Below, piece by piece: positions 45,263 to 54,606 of a stretch of 64,000 nucleotides of DNA. The notes under the pieces are model-generated. The model was not told the DNA's origin and did not search any database. It saw only the letters and a list, made by a program, of their open reading frames with translations. The position numbers and the translations under genes were made by a program. Origin of the DNA: CAYRHJ01 sp964424105 (GTDB taxonomy: Bacteria; Planctomycetota; Phycisphaerae; UBA1845); the NCBI GenBank assembly GCA_964424105.1, contig CAYRHJ010000035.1, positions 1 to 64,000 of the forward strand, written 5' to 3'. Position 1 is the first letter of the stretch; every line of letters starts with the position of its first letter.

Positions 45263-46072
45263 CTAGAATCGCCTCAGATTCGCCACCACTTGCAACGACT
45301 CATCCGCCGCTTGAATCGACTGACTGTTCAGCTCGAAAGCGCGCTGCGTCAGAATCAGTTGTATCAACTCTCGAACCGGATCGACGTTGCTCATCTCCAA
45401 CATCCCCTGCTGCGTCGAACCCAAACCGTCTTGCTGTGGTGTTCCCTGTACTGCCGCCCCCGATGCATCCGTCTCGGCAAACAGATTCTGGCCAATCTGC
45501 TTCAGACCCTCCGGATTCACGAATCGCGCCAACTCGATCTGCCCGACGACCGAAAGCGCCTCAGATCCCTGCTGCAAAACCTGCACCTCGCCGTTCGTGC
45601 CGATGGAAATCCTGATCGTGTCTTCCGGGATGGAAATGGGCGGCTCCAACACCGCCCCTTCGCTGTTGGCCAACACCACGTTACCCACCGAATTCCGCGT
45701 GAAGTTGCCGTTACGTGTGTACGCAGTAATCTCCGTGCCGTCCTGAATCGTCCGCACCTGGAAAAAACCCTCTCCGTCAATAATCAGATCCAGCGGCTGC
45801 TCCGTTCGATCGATCGATCCCTGCGTGAAATTGATCTGCGTCCCGCTGATCCCCACGCCCAAGCCCACCTGAATGCCGTGCGGTATCGGTTCGTCATCCG
45901 AATTGGGAATGCCCGGCTCGCGCTTGATTTGATACAACAAGTCCTCAAAATTCGCCCGCGAACGCTTGAATCCCACCGTGTTCACGTTGGCCAGATTGTT
46001 GGCCAGAACGTCCAACTTCGTGTCCTGGGCCTTCATGCCAGTAGCCGCGGAGTGCAATGCCGTAATCGCCAT
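45263..46072 (-). CDS. flgG: Flagellar distal rod protein FlgG
   Basis: A 269-residue rod protein close to the family length (260). The N-terminus ALHSAATGMKAQDTKLDVLA, NNLANVNTVGFKR, the DLIIDGEGFFQV motif and the C-terminal SNVDPVRELIQLILTQRAFE are diagnostic. It follows the flgF-like gene after a 156-base gap that holds one REP copy (46121-46145). Confidence 0.96.
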   Translation of the reverse strand: MAITALHSAATGMKAQDTKLDVLANNLANVNTVGFKRSRANFEDLLYQIKREPGIPNSDDEPIPHGIQVGLGVGISGTQINFTQGSIDRTEQPLDLIIDGEGFFQVRTIQDGTEITAYTRNGNFTRNSVGNVVLANSEGAVLEPPISIPEDTIRISIGTNGEVQVLQQGSEALSVVGQIELARFVNPEGLKQIGQNLFAETDASGAAVQGTPQQDGLGSTQQGMLEMSNVDPVRELIQLILTQRAFELNSQSIQAADESLQVVANLRRF

Positions 46073-46228
46073 CGAAAATCCCCGTATCTATCCCTCGAAC
46101 CAATTGCCCGAAAACCCCGTCACTCCGGCGCACGCCGGAGTCCAGCGCGTCGCGAACGCCGGCTTCCACGCGCTCAACAATCCCAGTTCCGCTCTCGCTT
46201 CTATCCTGTCGATCCCCCGTCAGCCCAG

Positions 46229-46996
46229 CTAACCGATCCTCCCCACCGTCGTGACCGCCATCCCGATCGTCTGATCCTGTAGTGACAGCAAGTTGGCATT
46301 CATCTGATAGGCCCGCGAAACCTCGATCATGCTCGCCAGACCCTGAATCGGATCGAACGTCGAACGCTCCAGAAAACCGCTGCGCACCCTCGCCGTCGAC
46401 GTCTTGAACGTCGCCCCGTGATGCCGATAAAGATTGGCCCCCTCCTTGGTCAGCTCCGTCCGGTCGTCGAAGCTCCTCAGTCCCAACCGCGATACCACGT
46501 CCTCCCCCTGCCGAACCGTCCCGTCGTTGGCGATCGCAATCTGTCCACCCGAATACGGATCGACCAGAATCGGACGACCCGCCTCGTCCGCCACGCGCCA
46601 CCGGCCCGCACCCGCCACCATCACCAACTCCCCTTCACCATTCAAGCTCAAACGTCCGTCCCGCGTGTAACGAACTTCCTTGCCGTCCGTGACCGTCAGA
46701 AAACCGTCCCCTTCCAATGCCAAGTCCAACGGGCTGCCGGTCCGCTCGAAACTCCCCTGTTCAAACGTATGAATCGTTGGCCTGACCCATGCCCCGCCCG
46801 TCAAGCCCTCCATCACCGGATGCCGAAACCGGCCACCACCCGGCGCCGTTGCGCTCTCCATCCGACGCTCATGAATGACCGCCAAGTCGTGCTTGAATCC
46901 CGTCGTGTTTGCGTTGGCTAAATTGTTGGCCAGCACCGTCTGCCGATACTCGTTCGTTTGCAAACCACCCGCAGATAACCACAACCCGTAGGTCAT
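46229..46996 (-). CDS. flgF: Flagellar proximal rod protein FlgF
   Basis: A 255-residue flagellar rod protein. The N-terminal ANNLANANTTGFKHDLAV, the LDLALEGDGFLTV motif and the late RSTFDPIQGLASMIEVSRAY place it in the FlgF/FlgG group; its position before flgG favours FlgF. Its ATG overlaps the stop of a short upstream frame by ATGA. Confidence 0.92.
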   Translation of the reverse strand: MTYGLWLSAGGLQTNEYRQTVLANNLANANTTGFKHDLAVIHERRMESATAPGGGRFRHPVMEGLTGGAWVRPTIHTFEQGSFERTGSPLDLALEGDGFLTVTDGKEVRYTRDGRLSLNGEGELVMVAGAGRWRVADEAGRPILVDPYSGGQIAIANDGTVRQGEDVVSRLGLRSFDDRTELTKEGANLYRHHGATFKTSTARVRSGFLERSTFDPIQGLASMIEVSRAYQMNANLLSLQDQTIGMAVTTVGRIG

Positions 46997-47412
46997 ACGG
47001 CACGAAACTCCGCCTCGTCTGATCCCATCTCAAATCCCCAAGGCCCCCGATCAATCGTGTCATCGTCGATGACTTCTTCGCCAACCCCTGCGTCATCAAC
47101 GTGCGGATTTGCAACTGCCGCAGCCTCCCCGATCCGCCGGCCAAGCTCCGCCCAATCCATGGCCCAATCCATCCCCGTCAACAGTGACCGTGCCTGAAAA
47201 AACGGTTTCACCGCTCGTACTCCATGCCCAAGGTCCAACACCAAACGCAACTGCTCCGTATCCGAGCCGCGACCGTCAGGGAGCGGTCTTCGCCGGGTTC
47301 GCACGAGCCCCGACCACAAACATCGCCACGACGCTCGCCGTGCATAGACACTCCGCGTGCCAAACCCATTCACACAGCAACACCGGTTGCTAAACAAAGG
47401 CGCCCGTGGCAC
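46993..47412 (-). CDS. Doubtful small ORF coupled to flgF
   Basis: An open frame of up to 139 codons ending in a perfect ATGA overlap with flgF, which argues for translation of its 3' part. It matches no family I know. Codons near 47262-47290 are the translation of a dispersed CGACCGTCAGGGAGCGGTC element (PLPDGRGSDTE), so the 5' end is probably not original. A shorter version starting at the ATG at 47172 (59 codons) is the safer reading. The remaining bases 47413-47548 show nothing. Confidence 0.35.
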   Translation of the reverse strand: MPRAPLFSNRCCCVNGFGTRSVYARRASWRCLWSGLVRTRRRPLPDGRGSDTEQLRLVLDLGHGVRAVKPFFQARSLLTGMDWAMDWAELGRRIGEAAAVANPHVDDAGVGEEVIDDDTIDRGPWGFEMGSDEAEFRAV

Positions 47413-47548
47413 ATAACTTGTTCATTGAAAGACGGTTACGATCGGACAGGTTTTGACGAATTGTCGCCGACCGACCTGTTATACCTCCGATCGACGCGCA
47501 GCATTTGCACGCCGAAGGCACATTCCTGCGGCCCGCGAAGCAAGTCTG

Positions 47549-48961
47549 CTACCCCGCCGGAGAATCGCTGTTGTTTGTTTTCAGTACGGATATGAAGGCT
47601 TGGCCGCGGTGCTCAAAATTGACGAACTCGTCATAACTGTCGAATCCGGGACTCAACAGCACGATGTCGCCGGGTTTGGCCACTGTCCGTGCCGCCGCAA
47701 TCGCATCGCACATGGTTGAAAAATGTTGACACCGGTCCGCCTCGCCCGATTCCTTGACCATGGTGTCGAACACCAGCTTCCCGCCCGACCCGAAACACAG
47801 CACGAGCGGGCATCGATCTTCTAACGCCGACACCAATTCTGCCAGATCATCGCCCTTGGCACGCCCGCCGATCAGGGCGACGACCTTCGCATCGAGCGAT
47901 TTCAAACCCACCACCGCCGCCCGCGGACTCGTGGCCTTCGAATCGTTGATATACGTCACGCCGCCCCACGTTCCCACAACCTCCATCCGATGCGGCAGTC
48001 CCCGAAACGACGCCAATCGATGACGAATGATCGCGTCATCCATTCCCAGCAGCGAACAGGCCGCCGCCGCACAACGCGCATTGGTCACGTTGTGCCGCCC
48101 GGGAATATTCAATGCATCCACAATCAGCAACTCGGACAGGTCAACCACCGACGCCCCGAATTCGGTCGCCACCGTACGAACCTGTTTGACCAACCCCGGA
48201 TCATCGAATCCCAACACCACCGGCGTCGCACGCTTCACGTTTCGCAGCATGTTCAGCTTCGCATCGAAATACGCCTCAAACGTCCCGTGCCGATCAAGAT
48301 GCTGGGGCCAAACGTTTGTGATGACCGCCACGTCGGGTCGACGGGAGATTCGCGGCAATCCCGACAGTTGAAAACTCGACAGTTCCAGCACGACGACGTC
48401 CTCGTCAGTCATGTCCTTCAATTCGCCAAGAAGTGACCCGCCCCAGTTACCCCCGACGAAACTCCGCCGTACGCCATTCCAATCTTTCAGACACTCACCG
48501 ATCATTCCGCAGGTCGTGCTCTTGCCCGCCGAACCCGTTACCCCCACGACGCGAGCACGACAACGATGCAGAAACAAATGGATCTCCGTCGTCCAAGCAA
48601 TTCCGCGCGCCGTCGCTTCCGTGAAAAACGACGACGCCGACTGATTGACCGCCGGGCTGACAACCATCGCCTCCGCGTCGTTCAACAGCCTCGCATCGTG
48701 CCCGCCCAACTGAAACTCGATGTCCAGATCAGCCAATAGACGTGTCGAATCCGCCAGACTGTCCGCGCCGGCCTGATCGGTCACGACCACGCGCGCCCCC
48801 TGCTCCGCAAGCCACCGCGCCGCCCCGATGCCGCCACCGAATCGGCCCAACCCCATGACCACGACGCGCCGCCCGCGCCAATCATCATTCAACGCCGCAT
48901 CAGCGACACCATCACCGCGCGACGACCGGCGATACGGACCGAATAAAATCTCGGCAGGCAT
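47549..48961 (-). CDS. murD: UDP-N-acetylmuramoyl-L-alanine--D-glutamate ligase
   Basis: A 470-residue peptidoglycan precursor enzyme adding D-Glu to UDP-MurNAc-L-Ala in the cytoplasm. The Rossmann N-domain (VVVMGLGRFGGG), ATP-binding GVTGSAGKSTT, the LELSSFQLSGL and NVWPQHLDRHGT segments and NDSKATSPRAA are all present. The ATG at 48961 makes it overlap the 3' end of pyrF by 50 bases. No later start keeps the N-domain, so the overlap seems real. It indicates a peptidoglycan-containing cell wall. Confidence 0.94.
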   Translation of the reverse strand: MPAEILFGPYRRSSRGDGVADAALNDDWRGRRVVVMGLGRFGGGIGAARWLAEQGARVVVTDQAGADSLADSTRLLADLDIEFQLGGHDARLLNDAEAMVVSPAVNQSASSFFTEATARGIAWTTEIHLFLHRCRARVVGVTGSAGKSTTCGMIGECLKDWNGVRRSFVGGNWGGSLLGELKDMTDEDVVVLELSSFQLSGLPRISRRPDVAVITNVWPQHLDRHGTFEAYFDAKLNMLRNVKRATPVVLGFDDPGLVKQVRTVATEFGASVVDLSELLIVDALNIPGRHNVTNARCAAAACSLLGMDDAIIRHRLASFRGLPHRMEVVGTWGGVTYINDSKATSPRAAVVGLKSLDAKVVALIGGRAKGDDLAELVSALEDRCPLVLCFGSGGKLVFDTMVKESGEADRCQHFSTMCDAIAAARTVAKPGDIVLLSPGFDSYDEFVNFEHRGQAFISVLKTNNSDSPAG

Positions 48962-49856
48962 GTTCCACGCACTTGTCCCACTCGGAAGGATACTTCTCAA
49001 TATAGTTCATATCTTCGTAGGCGAAGATTACGCTCCGCGACGCCGAAATGAGCGCTCCCTCGCCATCGGCGTTGAAACACGCCTCCACGTCCGCCGGACC
49101 TCGCCCCTGCGCCCCAAATCCCGGCACCAGAAAAATGCACCGCGGCATCAGCGAACGCAACCGCCTCAGTCCCTCCGCGTCTCGCGGCGAAACGACGGCC
49201 CCAATACTACTAAATCCGCTCGAACCCACCAATCCCGCGTCGCCCGCCCAGGTATTGACCGCCGACGCCACGCGCTCCGCCACCGTCTCCCCACTCTCCA
49301 AACGCAACCCCTGAAACTCCCCCGCAGATTCATTGCTTGTCTGCACCAACACAAACACGCCCTTCCCCGAACGACGCGCCTGCTCCACGAATGGCCGAAC
49401 CCCGTCGATCCCCAAATACGGATTCACCGTCACCGCATCGGGAATCATGTCCGCATCCACTTCGTCCAGCACCGGTTCCGCCACGTGTGCGTGGGCGTAT
49501 CGCTCGGCTGAGTGCCCTACGTCCGCCCGCTTCACGTCCCCGATCACCATCAAGCCGGCCCCATGCGCTTCCGCCACCAGGTCATAATACGCCTCGACAC
49601 CGCTCTCGTAATAGGACTCGAAGAACGCTGAATTGATCTTCACCGCCGGGACCATGGGCGCGACAATCTTGATGACTCGTCTACAAAACTCCGCGATGGC
49701 GTCCACCGCGCATTCCGCATCATGCGGGTCGTTCAACCCCTCCCGCGCGACGATGTCAGCCGGCAATCGGTCATAGACAGGGTCGATCCCCACGCAAACG
49801 GGCGCCTGTTTCTCGCGAATGGCCGCCACAAGTCGATCGGCGAAATGTCTTGTCAT
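48912..49856 (-). CDS. pyrF: Orotidine 5'-phosphate decarboxylase (type 2)
   Basis: A 314-residue enzyme making UMP from OMP, the last step of de novo pyrimidine synthesis. The type 2 family features are visible: APVCVGIDPVYDRLP, VKINSAFFE and the catalytic VIGDVKRADVGHSAERYA (Lys-x-x-Asp). It precedes and overlaps murD. Confidence 0.94.
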   Translation of the reverse strand: MTRHFADRLVAAIREKQAPVCVGIDPVYDRLPADIVAREGLNDPHDAECAVDAIAEFCRRVIKIVAPMVPAVKINSAFFESYYESGVEAYYDLVAEAHGAGLMVIGDVKRADVGHSAERYAHAHVAEPVLDEVDADMIPDAVTVNPYLGIDGVRPFVEQARRSGKGVFVLVQTSNESAGEFQGLRLESGETVAERVASAVNTWAGDAGLVGSSGFSSIGAVVSPRDAEGLRRLRSLMPRCIFLVPGFGAQGRGPADVEACFNADGEGALISASRSVIFAYEDMNYIEKYPSEWDKCVEHACRDFIRSVSPVVAR

Positions 49857-49969
49857 CCGTTCTCCACCCCCTTATTCGGCGCCATGCGCTCCATGCTATT
49901 GATGTTTGAATGGCATAATGAAAATGGCATAATGAAAATGGCGTAATGAAGTTGATCCGTTCTTGCCGT

Positions 49970-50280
49970 AGAACCGTCACCCCGGCGAAAGCCGGGGTCC
50001 AGGCAAACGTGCTGCCGTTCCACCCTTTCGCGGAAACGGCGACCATCATTCAATTTCTTTCCGAGCCGCGACCCTGGACGCGACCAAGGCGGGAGCGTCC
50101 AGTATGGCATACGGACGACGCAGTCCTTGGTACGCGAACCGCGCCACTCCTGCCACAAACCACCGATCCAGGGAGCGGTCTTCGCCGGGTTCGCACGTGC
50201 CGCAACCGCCAGCCATGCGTCATTCCGGCGAACGCCAGCCATGCGTCATTCCGGCGAACGCCGGAATCCAGATTGTAAGG
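49970..50280. repeat. Repeats upstream of clpB
   Basis: In the 670-base gap before clpB lie a REP copy of the CCCCGG type (49978-50005), a split CGACC...GGAGCGGTC element with an unrelated piece inside (50065-50185), and two REP copies at about 50218-50275. A run with seven A (50453-50459) and ATAATACGAC-like sequence at about 50418-50428 could belong to a clpB promoter, but no clean -35/-10 pair or CIRCE element is visible. Confidence 0.65.
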
Positions 50281-50528
50281 CGAATTTCACCCGCCTCGGA
50301 CGCACAAAATCATCTCCCCATCTTCACGATCGCGGGTTCTCAAGTTGCGACAATTACGATTACCTACTGTACGCGCCCTCGCCAGCCCTGACAACCGCAT
50401 CGACATCACACTGGACGAATAATACGACGTACCTATAGTTTCATGTGTGTCAAAAAAACCTGCGGAATTGTTGTCGACCGGCGGCTTCAATAACACCACG
50501 CGCTTAAACCGACGGGAATCAACGCACC

Positions 50529-53150
50529 ATGGACTTGAATCGACTGACCCAAAAATCGCAGGAAGCGCTCTCGGAAGCACAAAACAAAGCCGTCAACTTC
50601 GGCCACAACGAAGTCGACGGAGAGCATCTTCTCGCCGCCATGATCGAGCAAGCTGAAGGCCTCGTCCCCCGCCTCCTCCGCCGGATGGAATGCGACTTGG
50701 ACGGCCTCCAACAGGCCGTCGAAAGCGAATTGCAACGCCGACCTCGCGTTTCCGGCCCCGGCGTCGAACCCGGAAAAATCTACCTTTCTCAACGGCTCTC
50801 CGAACTCATGATCGCAGCCGAAAAGGAAGCCCGCCGACTCAAGGACGAATACGTCTCCGTCGAACACTTGTTGATGGGCCTCATCGCCGAGGGCACCCAA
50901 ACCGCCGCCGGGAAAATCCTCACCCAACATCAGGTCACCCGCGATCGCTTCCTCCAAGCCCTCACCCACGTCCGCGGCAGTCAACGCGTCCAAAGCGCCA
51001 ATCCCGAAATGACCTACGAAGCCCTCGAACGCTATGGCCGAGACCTTGTCAAAACCGCCCGCGATGGCAAGCTCGAACCCGTGATAGGCCGCGACGAGGA
51101 AATCCGCCGCGTCGTGCGAATCCTCTCTCGCAAAACCAAAAACAATCCCGTCCTCATCGGCGAACCCGGCGTGGGCAAGACCGCCATCGCCGAAGGGCTG
51201 GCCCATCGCATCGTCCGCGGCGACGTGCCCGAAGGCCTCAAAGACCGCAGCCTCTTCGCCCTCGACATGGGCGCCGTGCTGGCAGGGGCCAAGTACCGTG
51301 GCGAATTCGAGGAACGACTCAAAGCCGTCCTCAACGAAGTCAAACAGAGCGACGGTCGCATCATCCTCTTCATCGACGAGTTGCACACCATCGTCGGAGC
51401 CGGCAAAGCAGAAGGAGCCCTCGACGCCGGCAACATGCTCAAGCCCATGCTGGCCCGCGGCGAACTCCACTGCATCGGCGCCACTACCCTCGATGAATAT
51501 CGAAAGCACATCGAAAAAGACGCCGCCCTCGAACGCCGCTTCCAACCCGTCATGGTCGATCAGCCAAACGTCGAAGCCACCATCTCCATCCTGCGAGGCC
51601 TGCGCGAACGCTACGAAATCCATCACGGCGTCAAGATCCTCGACAACGCCCTCGTCGCCGCCGCCACGCTTTCCCACCGTTACATCACCGATCGCTTCCT
51701 GCCCGACAAAGCCATCGACCTCGTCGACGAAGCCTGCGCCATGATCCGCACCGAAATCGACTCCATGCCCGCCGAACTCGACGCCGCCATGCGCCGCGTC
51801 ATGCAGCTCGAAATAGAAGAGGCCGCCCTCAAGAAGGAAAAAGACAAGCCCAGCAAGGATCGATTGGCCGCTCTGCAAAAAGAACTTCAAGACGTGCGCT
51901 CACACGCCGACGCCATGCGCGATCGCTACAACGCCGAAAAGGATTCCCTCCACGCCGTTCAAAACCTCCGCGAACAGATCGAACAGGTCCGACACGGCAT
52001 CGAAACCGCCGAACGCGCCTACGACCTCAACAAGGCCGCCGAACTCCGCCACGGCCACCTCCCCGACCTCGAACGCGCCCTGCAAGTCGCCGAGCAACGA
52101 CTCCGCGAAAAGCATGGCGGCGATCGCATCCTTCGAGAAGAGGTCACTGAAAACGAAATCGCGGACATCGTCAGTCGATGGACCGGAATCCCCGTCACAA
52201 GACTCGTCGAAGGTGAACGCGACAAACTCCTCCGGCTCGACCAAACCTTGCATCAACGCGTCGTCGGGCAAAACGAAGCCGTGCAACTCGTCGCCGACGC
52301 CGTCCTTCGCGCCCGATCCGGAATCAAAGACCCGCGACGACCCATCGGCTCCTTCATCTTCCTGGGCCCCACCGGTGTGGGCAAAACCGAACTCGCCAAG
52401 GCCCTCGCCGAAGCGCTCTTCGACACCGAGGAAAACATCATCCGCATCGACATGTCCGAGTACATGGAGCGGCACTCCGTCTCCCGACTCATCGGCGCCC
52501 CGCCCGGCTACGTCGGCTACGAAGAAGGCGGCCAACTCACCGAAGCCGTCCGCCGAAAACCCTACTCCGTCATCCTCTTCGACGAAATCGAAAAGGCACA
52601 CCACGACGTCTTCAACGTGCTCCTGCAAATTCTCGACGACGGCCGGGCCACCGACTCCCAAGGACGAACCGTCGATTTCAAAAACACCGTCGTCATCATG
52701 ACCAGCAACATCGGCGCCCCGCTTCTTCTGGAAGGCATCTCCGCCGACGGCACCATCACAGACCAGGCTCGCGACGCCGTCATGCGCGAAATGCGTTTGC
52801 ACTTCCGGCCTGAATTCCTCAACCGCGTCGACGAGACGGTTCTATTCAAACCACTGCGACTCGACGAAATTCAGATCATCGTCGGACTGCTGACGGACCA
52901 ACTACGCCGCAGGCTCGCCGACCGCCATATCACCCTGAACATGACCGACGCCGCCACGGAATTCATCGCCCAACAAGGATACGATCCCGTCTACGGCGCC
53001 AGACCCCTGAAACGCTTCATTCAACGCGAATTGGAAACCAAGGTAGGCCGGGAGCTGATCGCCGGCACCATTGCCGACGGGGCCACGGTGTCGGTGGACT
53101 TACAGAATGGGAAGCTCGCTGTTTTCGCGACGGGACCTAAATCAGTTTGA
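50529..53150 (+). CDS. clpB: ClpB disaggregase (Hsp104 family)
   Basis: An 873-residue ATP-driven protein disaggregase that works with DnaK. Domains in order: N-terminal Clp repeat (1-145); AAA-1 with Walker A GEPGVGKTAIAEG and DELHTIVGAGKAEG; coiled-coil M-domain (about 410-520; AALKKEKDKPSKDRLAALQK); AAA-2 with GPTGVGKTELAKAL and the pore motif GAPPGYVGYEEGG. Length and motifs are typical. Unlike plus-strand genes in the first 20 kb, its third codon positions are dominated by C, following the flipped strand bias of this half of the window. Its 3' end overlaps the convergent orphan gene by nine bases. Confidence 0.97.
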   Translation: MDLNRLTQKSQEALSEAQNKAVNFGHNEVDGEHLLAAMIEQAEGLVPRLLRRMECDLDGLQQAVESELQRRPRVSGPGVEPGKIYLSQRLSELMIAAEKEARRLKDEYVSVEHLLMGLIAEGTQTAAGKILTQHQVTRDRFLQALTHVRGSQRVQSANPEMTYEALERYGRDLVKTARDGKLEPVIGRDEEIRRVVRILSRKTKNNPVLIGEPGVGKTAIAEGLAHRIVRGDVPEGLKDRSLFALDMGAVLAGAKYRGEFEERLKAVLNEVKQSDGRIILFIDELHTIVGAGKAEGALDAGNMLKPMLARGELHCIGATTLDEYRKHIEKDAALERRFQPVMVDQPNVEATISILRGLRERYEIHHGVKILDNALVAAATLSHRYITDRFLPDKAIDLVDEACAMIRTEIDSMPAELDAAMRRVMQLEIEEAALKKEKDKPSKDRLAALQKELQDVRSHADAMRDRYNAEKDSLHAVQNLREQIEQVRHGIETAERAYDLNKAAELRHGHLPDLERALQVAEQRLREKHGGDRILREEVTENEIADIVSRWTGIPVTRLVEGERDKLLRLDQTLHQRVVGQNEAVQLVADAVLRARSGIKDPRRPIGSFIFLGPTGVGKTELAKALAEALFDTEENIIRIDMSEYMERHSVSRLIGAPPGYVGYEEGGQLTEAVRRKPYSVILFDEIEKAHHDVFNVLLQILDDGRATDSQGRTVDFKNTVVIMTSNIGAPLLLEGISADGTITDQARDAVMREMRLHFRPEFLNRVDETVLFKPLRLDEIQIIVGLLTDQLRRRLADRHITLNMTDAATEFIAQQGYDPVYGARPLKRFIQRELETKVGRELIAGTIADGATVSVDLQNGKLAVFATGPKSV

Positions 53151-53963
53151 AAGCGACCCCTGGGCGCTTTCCGTCGATGAGTGTTTCCGTTCTGGGCCTA
53201 TCCCAATTGAAAGCTCGTCTCCGGTGGATACCGTGGATTTGCCACCGGCGTGCGGGTCGGCGGGATCACGGAAACCAATATCCAAACGTACGAGTACGTC
53301 CGAACCTCGATGTTCGCCCATTCCCGTAAAGTTTTTCGCGATCATATCCTCGAGATTTGGGACGATGTCACATATTCGACCAATCCCATCGGTTAACAAA
53401 ATGTCTATCTTTCTGTGAAAGAGGCGGATTCGGTCGATTGGGGGATTGAGCATCGCCCCTGCTGGATTGTCAAACGGGTCCGTTCTCGTTTGAAGCTGAC
53501 CCGGTGTTATTGAGTACACTCTAACGTCTGAGAAGTTGGATGTAGTAAATGTGACCCACGTAATTGTCCCCCACACTGGAAATCCCGTGGTGGGCATGTT
53601 CTTAAGTTCCTGGTCGAGATGTTGGATCGCATGACGAAATGATTCGTAGGAACCTGTCTCGCGAATGAACACTTCGGCTTCAGGAAAGCTCCTTTTCTTC
53701 ACACCGGGAAGTTGTCGTATAAGCAAGCGCAATCGGTACATCGAGTCAACCATCGACCAAGCGTCCAGAAATGGGCCAGCCATATGAACTTTGGTGCTGG
53801 CGTTCGGTCTCCGACTGCTAATCGCTAATAGGGACTTGGCTAAGCGATTATAAGCTACGTCGATCATCTCGATCGCAACACGAATACCGTCAAAGTAGGC
53901 GCATTGTCTACTATTCATGCCACTGGGTAGTAATCGCAAGGGCGAGTCATTTGAAATCAACAT
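53142..53963 (-). CDS. Hypothetical protein, no family recognised
   Basis: A 273-residue soluble-looking protein with no signal peptide or membrane segment. The N-terminal half is helical (GIRVAIEMIDVAYNRLAKSL, SMVDSMYRLRLLIRQLPGVK) and the middle has beta-rich stretches (WGTITWVTFTT). Its base composition is more AT-rich than clpB or rarD, suggesting recent acquisition. It lies between clpB and transposase fragments. Confidence 0.6.
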   Translation of the reverse strand: MLISNDSPLRLLPSGMNSRQCAYFDGIRVAIEMIDVAYNRLAKSLLAISSRRPNASTKVHMAGPFLDAWSMVDSMYRLRLLIRQLPGVKKRSFPEAEVFIRETGSYESFRHAIQHLDQELKNMPTTGFPVWGTITWVTFTTSNFSDVRVYSITPGQLQTRTDPFDNPAGAMLNPPIDRIRLFHRKIDILLTDGIGRICDIVPNLEDMIAKNFTGMGEHRGSDVLVRLDIGFRDPADPHAGGKSTVSTGDELSIGIGPERKHSSTESAQGSLSN

Positions 53964-54080
53964 ACGATCATTCCTGAGTCATGCCCTTGTGGCCCACCGC
54001 TTCAGCGGCTGGGGAGTCGAATTCCTTGGGTCGTGAGTATACCGGTAGGTAATCTACCACTCAATCGATTGAAAAGGGAA

Positions 54081-54401
54081 TTGAAAAGGGGGTCAGGCTA
54101 CTTTATCGACGCGGAGCACGAGGCCGAGTAAGGTTGAAGCGTGCCGCGTTCCGTTCGTACATCCGTGGCCGAGGGTTTTTACTGTAGTGTTTCAGAAATC
54201 GCGACGATTGTCCTAACCGGATTGAAAAGGGGGTCAGGCTACTTTATTGACCGGTCACCCAAGTTGGCGTACGGTCGGAGCCTGCCTCGGGCCGTTCCTA
54301 CATCCCTGGCCGATGGTTTCTACCACCTGTTGAATCATGGCAACGGCCATGCGAAGGAAGGCCACCAGAAACCCCAATAAAGTAGCCTGACCCCTTTTTC
54401 A
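54081..54401. mobile_element. Remnant of a REP-associated (Y1) transposase element
   Basis: A 28-base sequence containing AAAAGGGGGTCAGGCTACTT occurs twice in direct orientation (54081-54110 and 54222-54251) and once inverted (54374-54401). This motif commonly borders IS200-like/RAYT transposase genes. Each direct copy is followed by a fragment resembling the RAYT N-terminus (see next entry). No intact transposase or HUH motif survives. Confidence 0.7.
54141..54380 (+). pseudogene. Two truncated RAYT transposase N-termini
   Basis: The frame reads MPRSVRTSVAEGFY near 54141 and again LPRAVPTSLADGFYHLLNHGN near 54289. Both resemble the start of REP-associated tyrosine transposases (MPR-A-R-SVADGYYHVLNRGN type). 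The rest of the gene, including the HUH and tyrosine motifs, is missing. The two fragments appear to be separate degenerate copies. Confidence 0.65.
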
Positions 54402-54606
54402 TCTCACCTATCGCCAAACCCCGTTGCCTTTCCTTCGCCAGCCGCTATCAATCCGTCAACGAGCGAGCGATGTTTCCTTTTCGAGTCGCGACCGAGTGAC
54501 CGTGCGTGTACGCACACAAGCAGGTGACGCAGCGCGATCGACCAATACGCTCGACGGCCCGGATTCAAACGCCATCCCCAAGACTACAACATTGTCGAAA
54601 CATTGA

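Noticed and set aside
50487..51890. 467-codon open frame on the minus strand inside clpB
   Set aside because: It is antisense to a full-length, motif-perfect clpB and results from the C-rich third codon positions; its product is low-complexity without a family.
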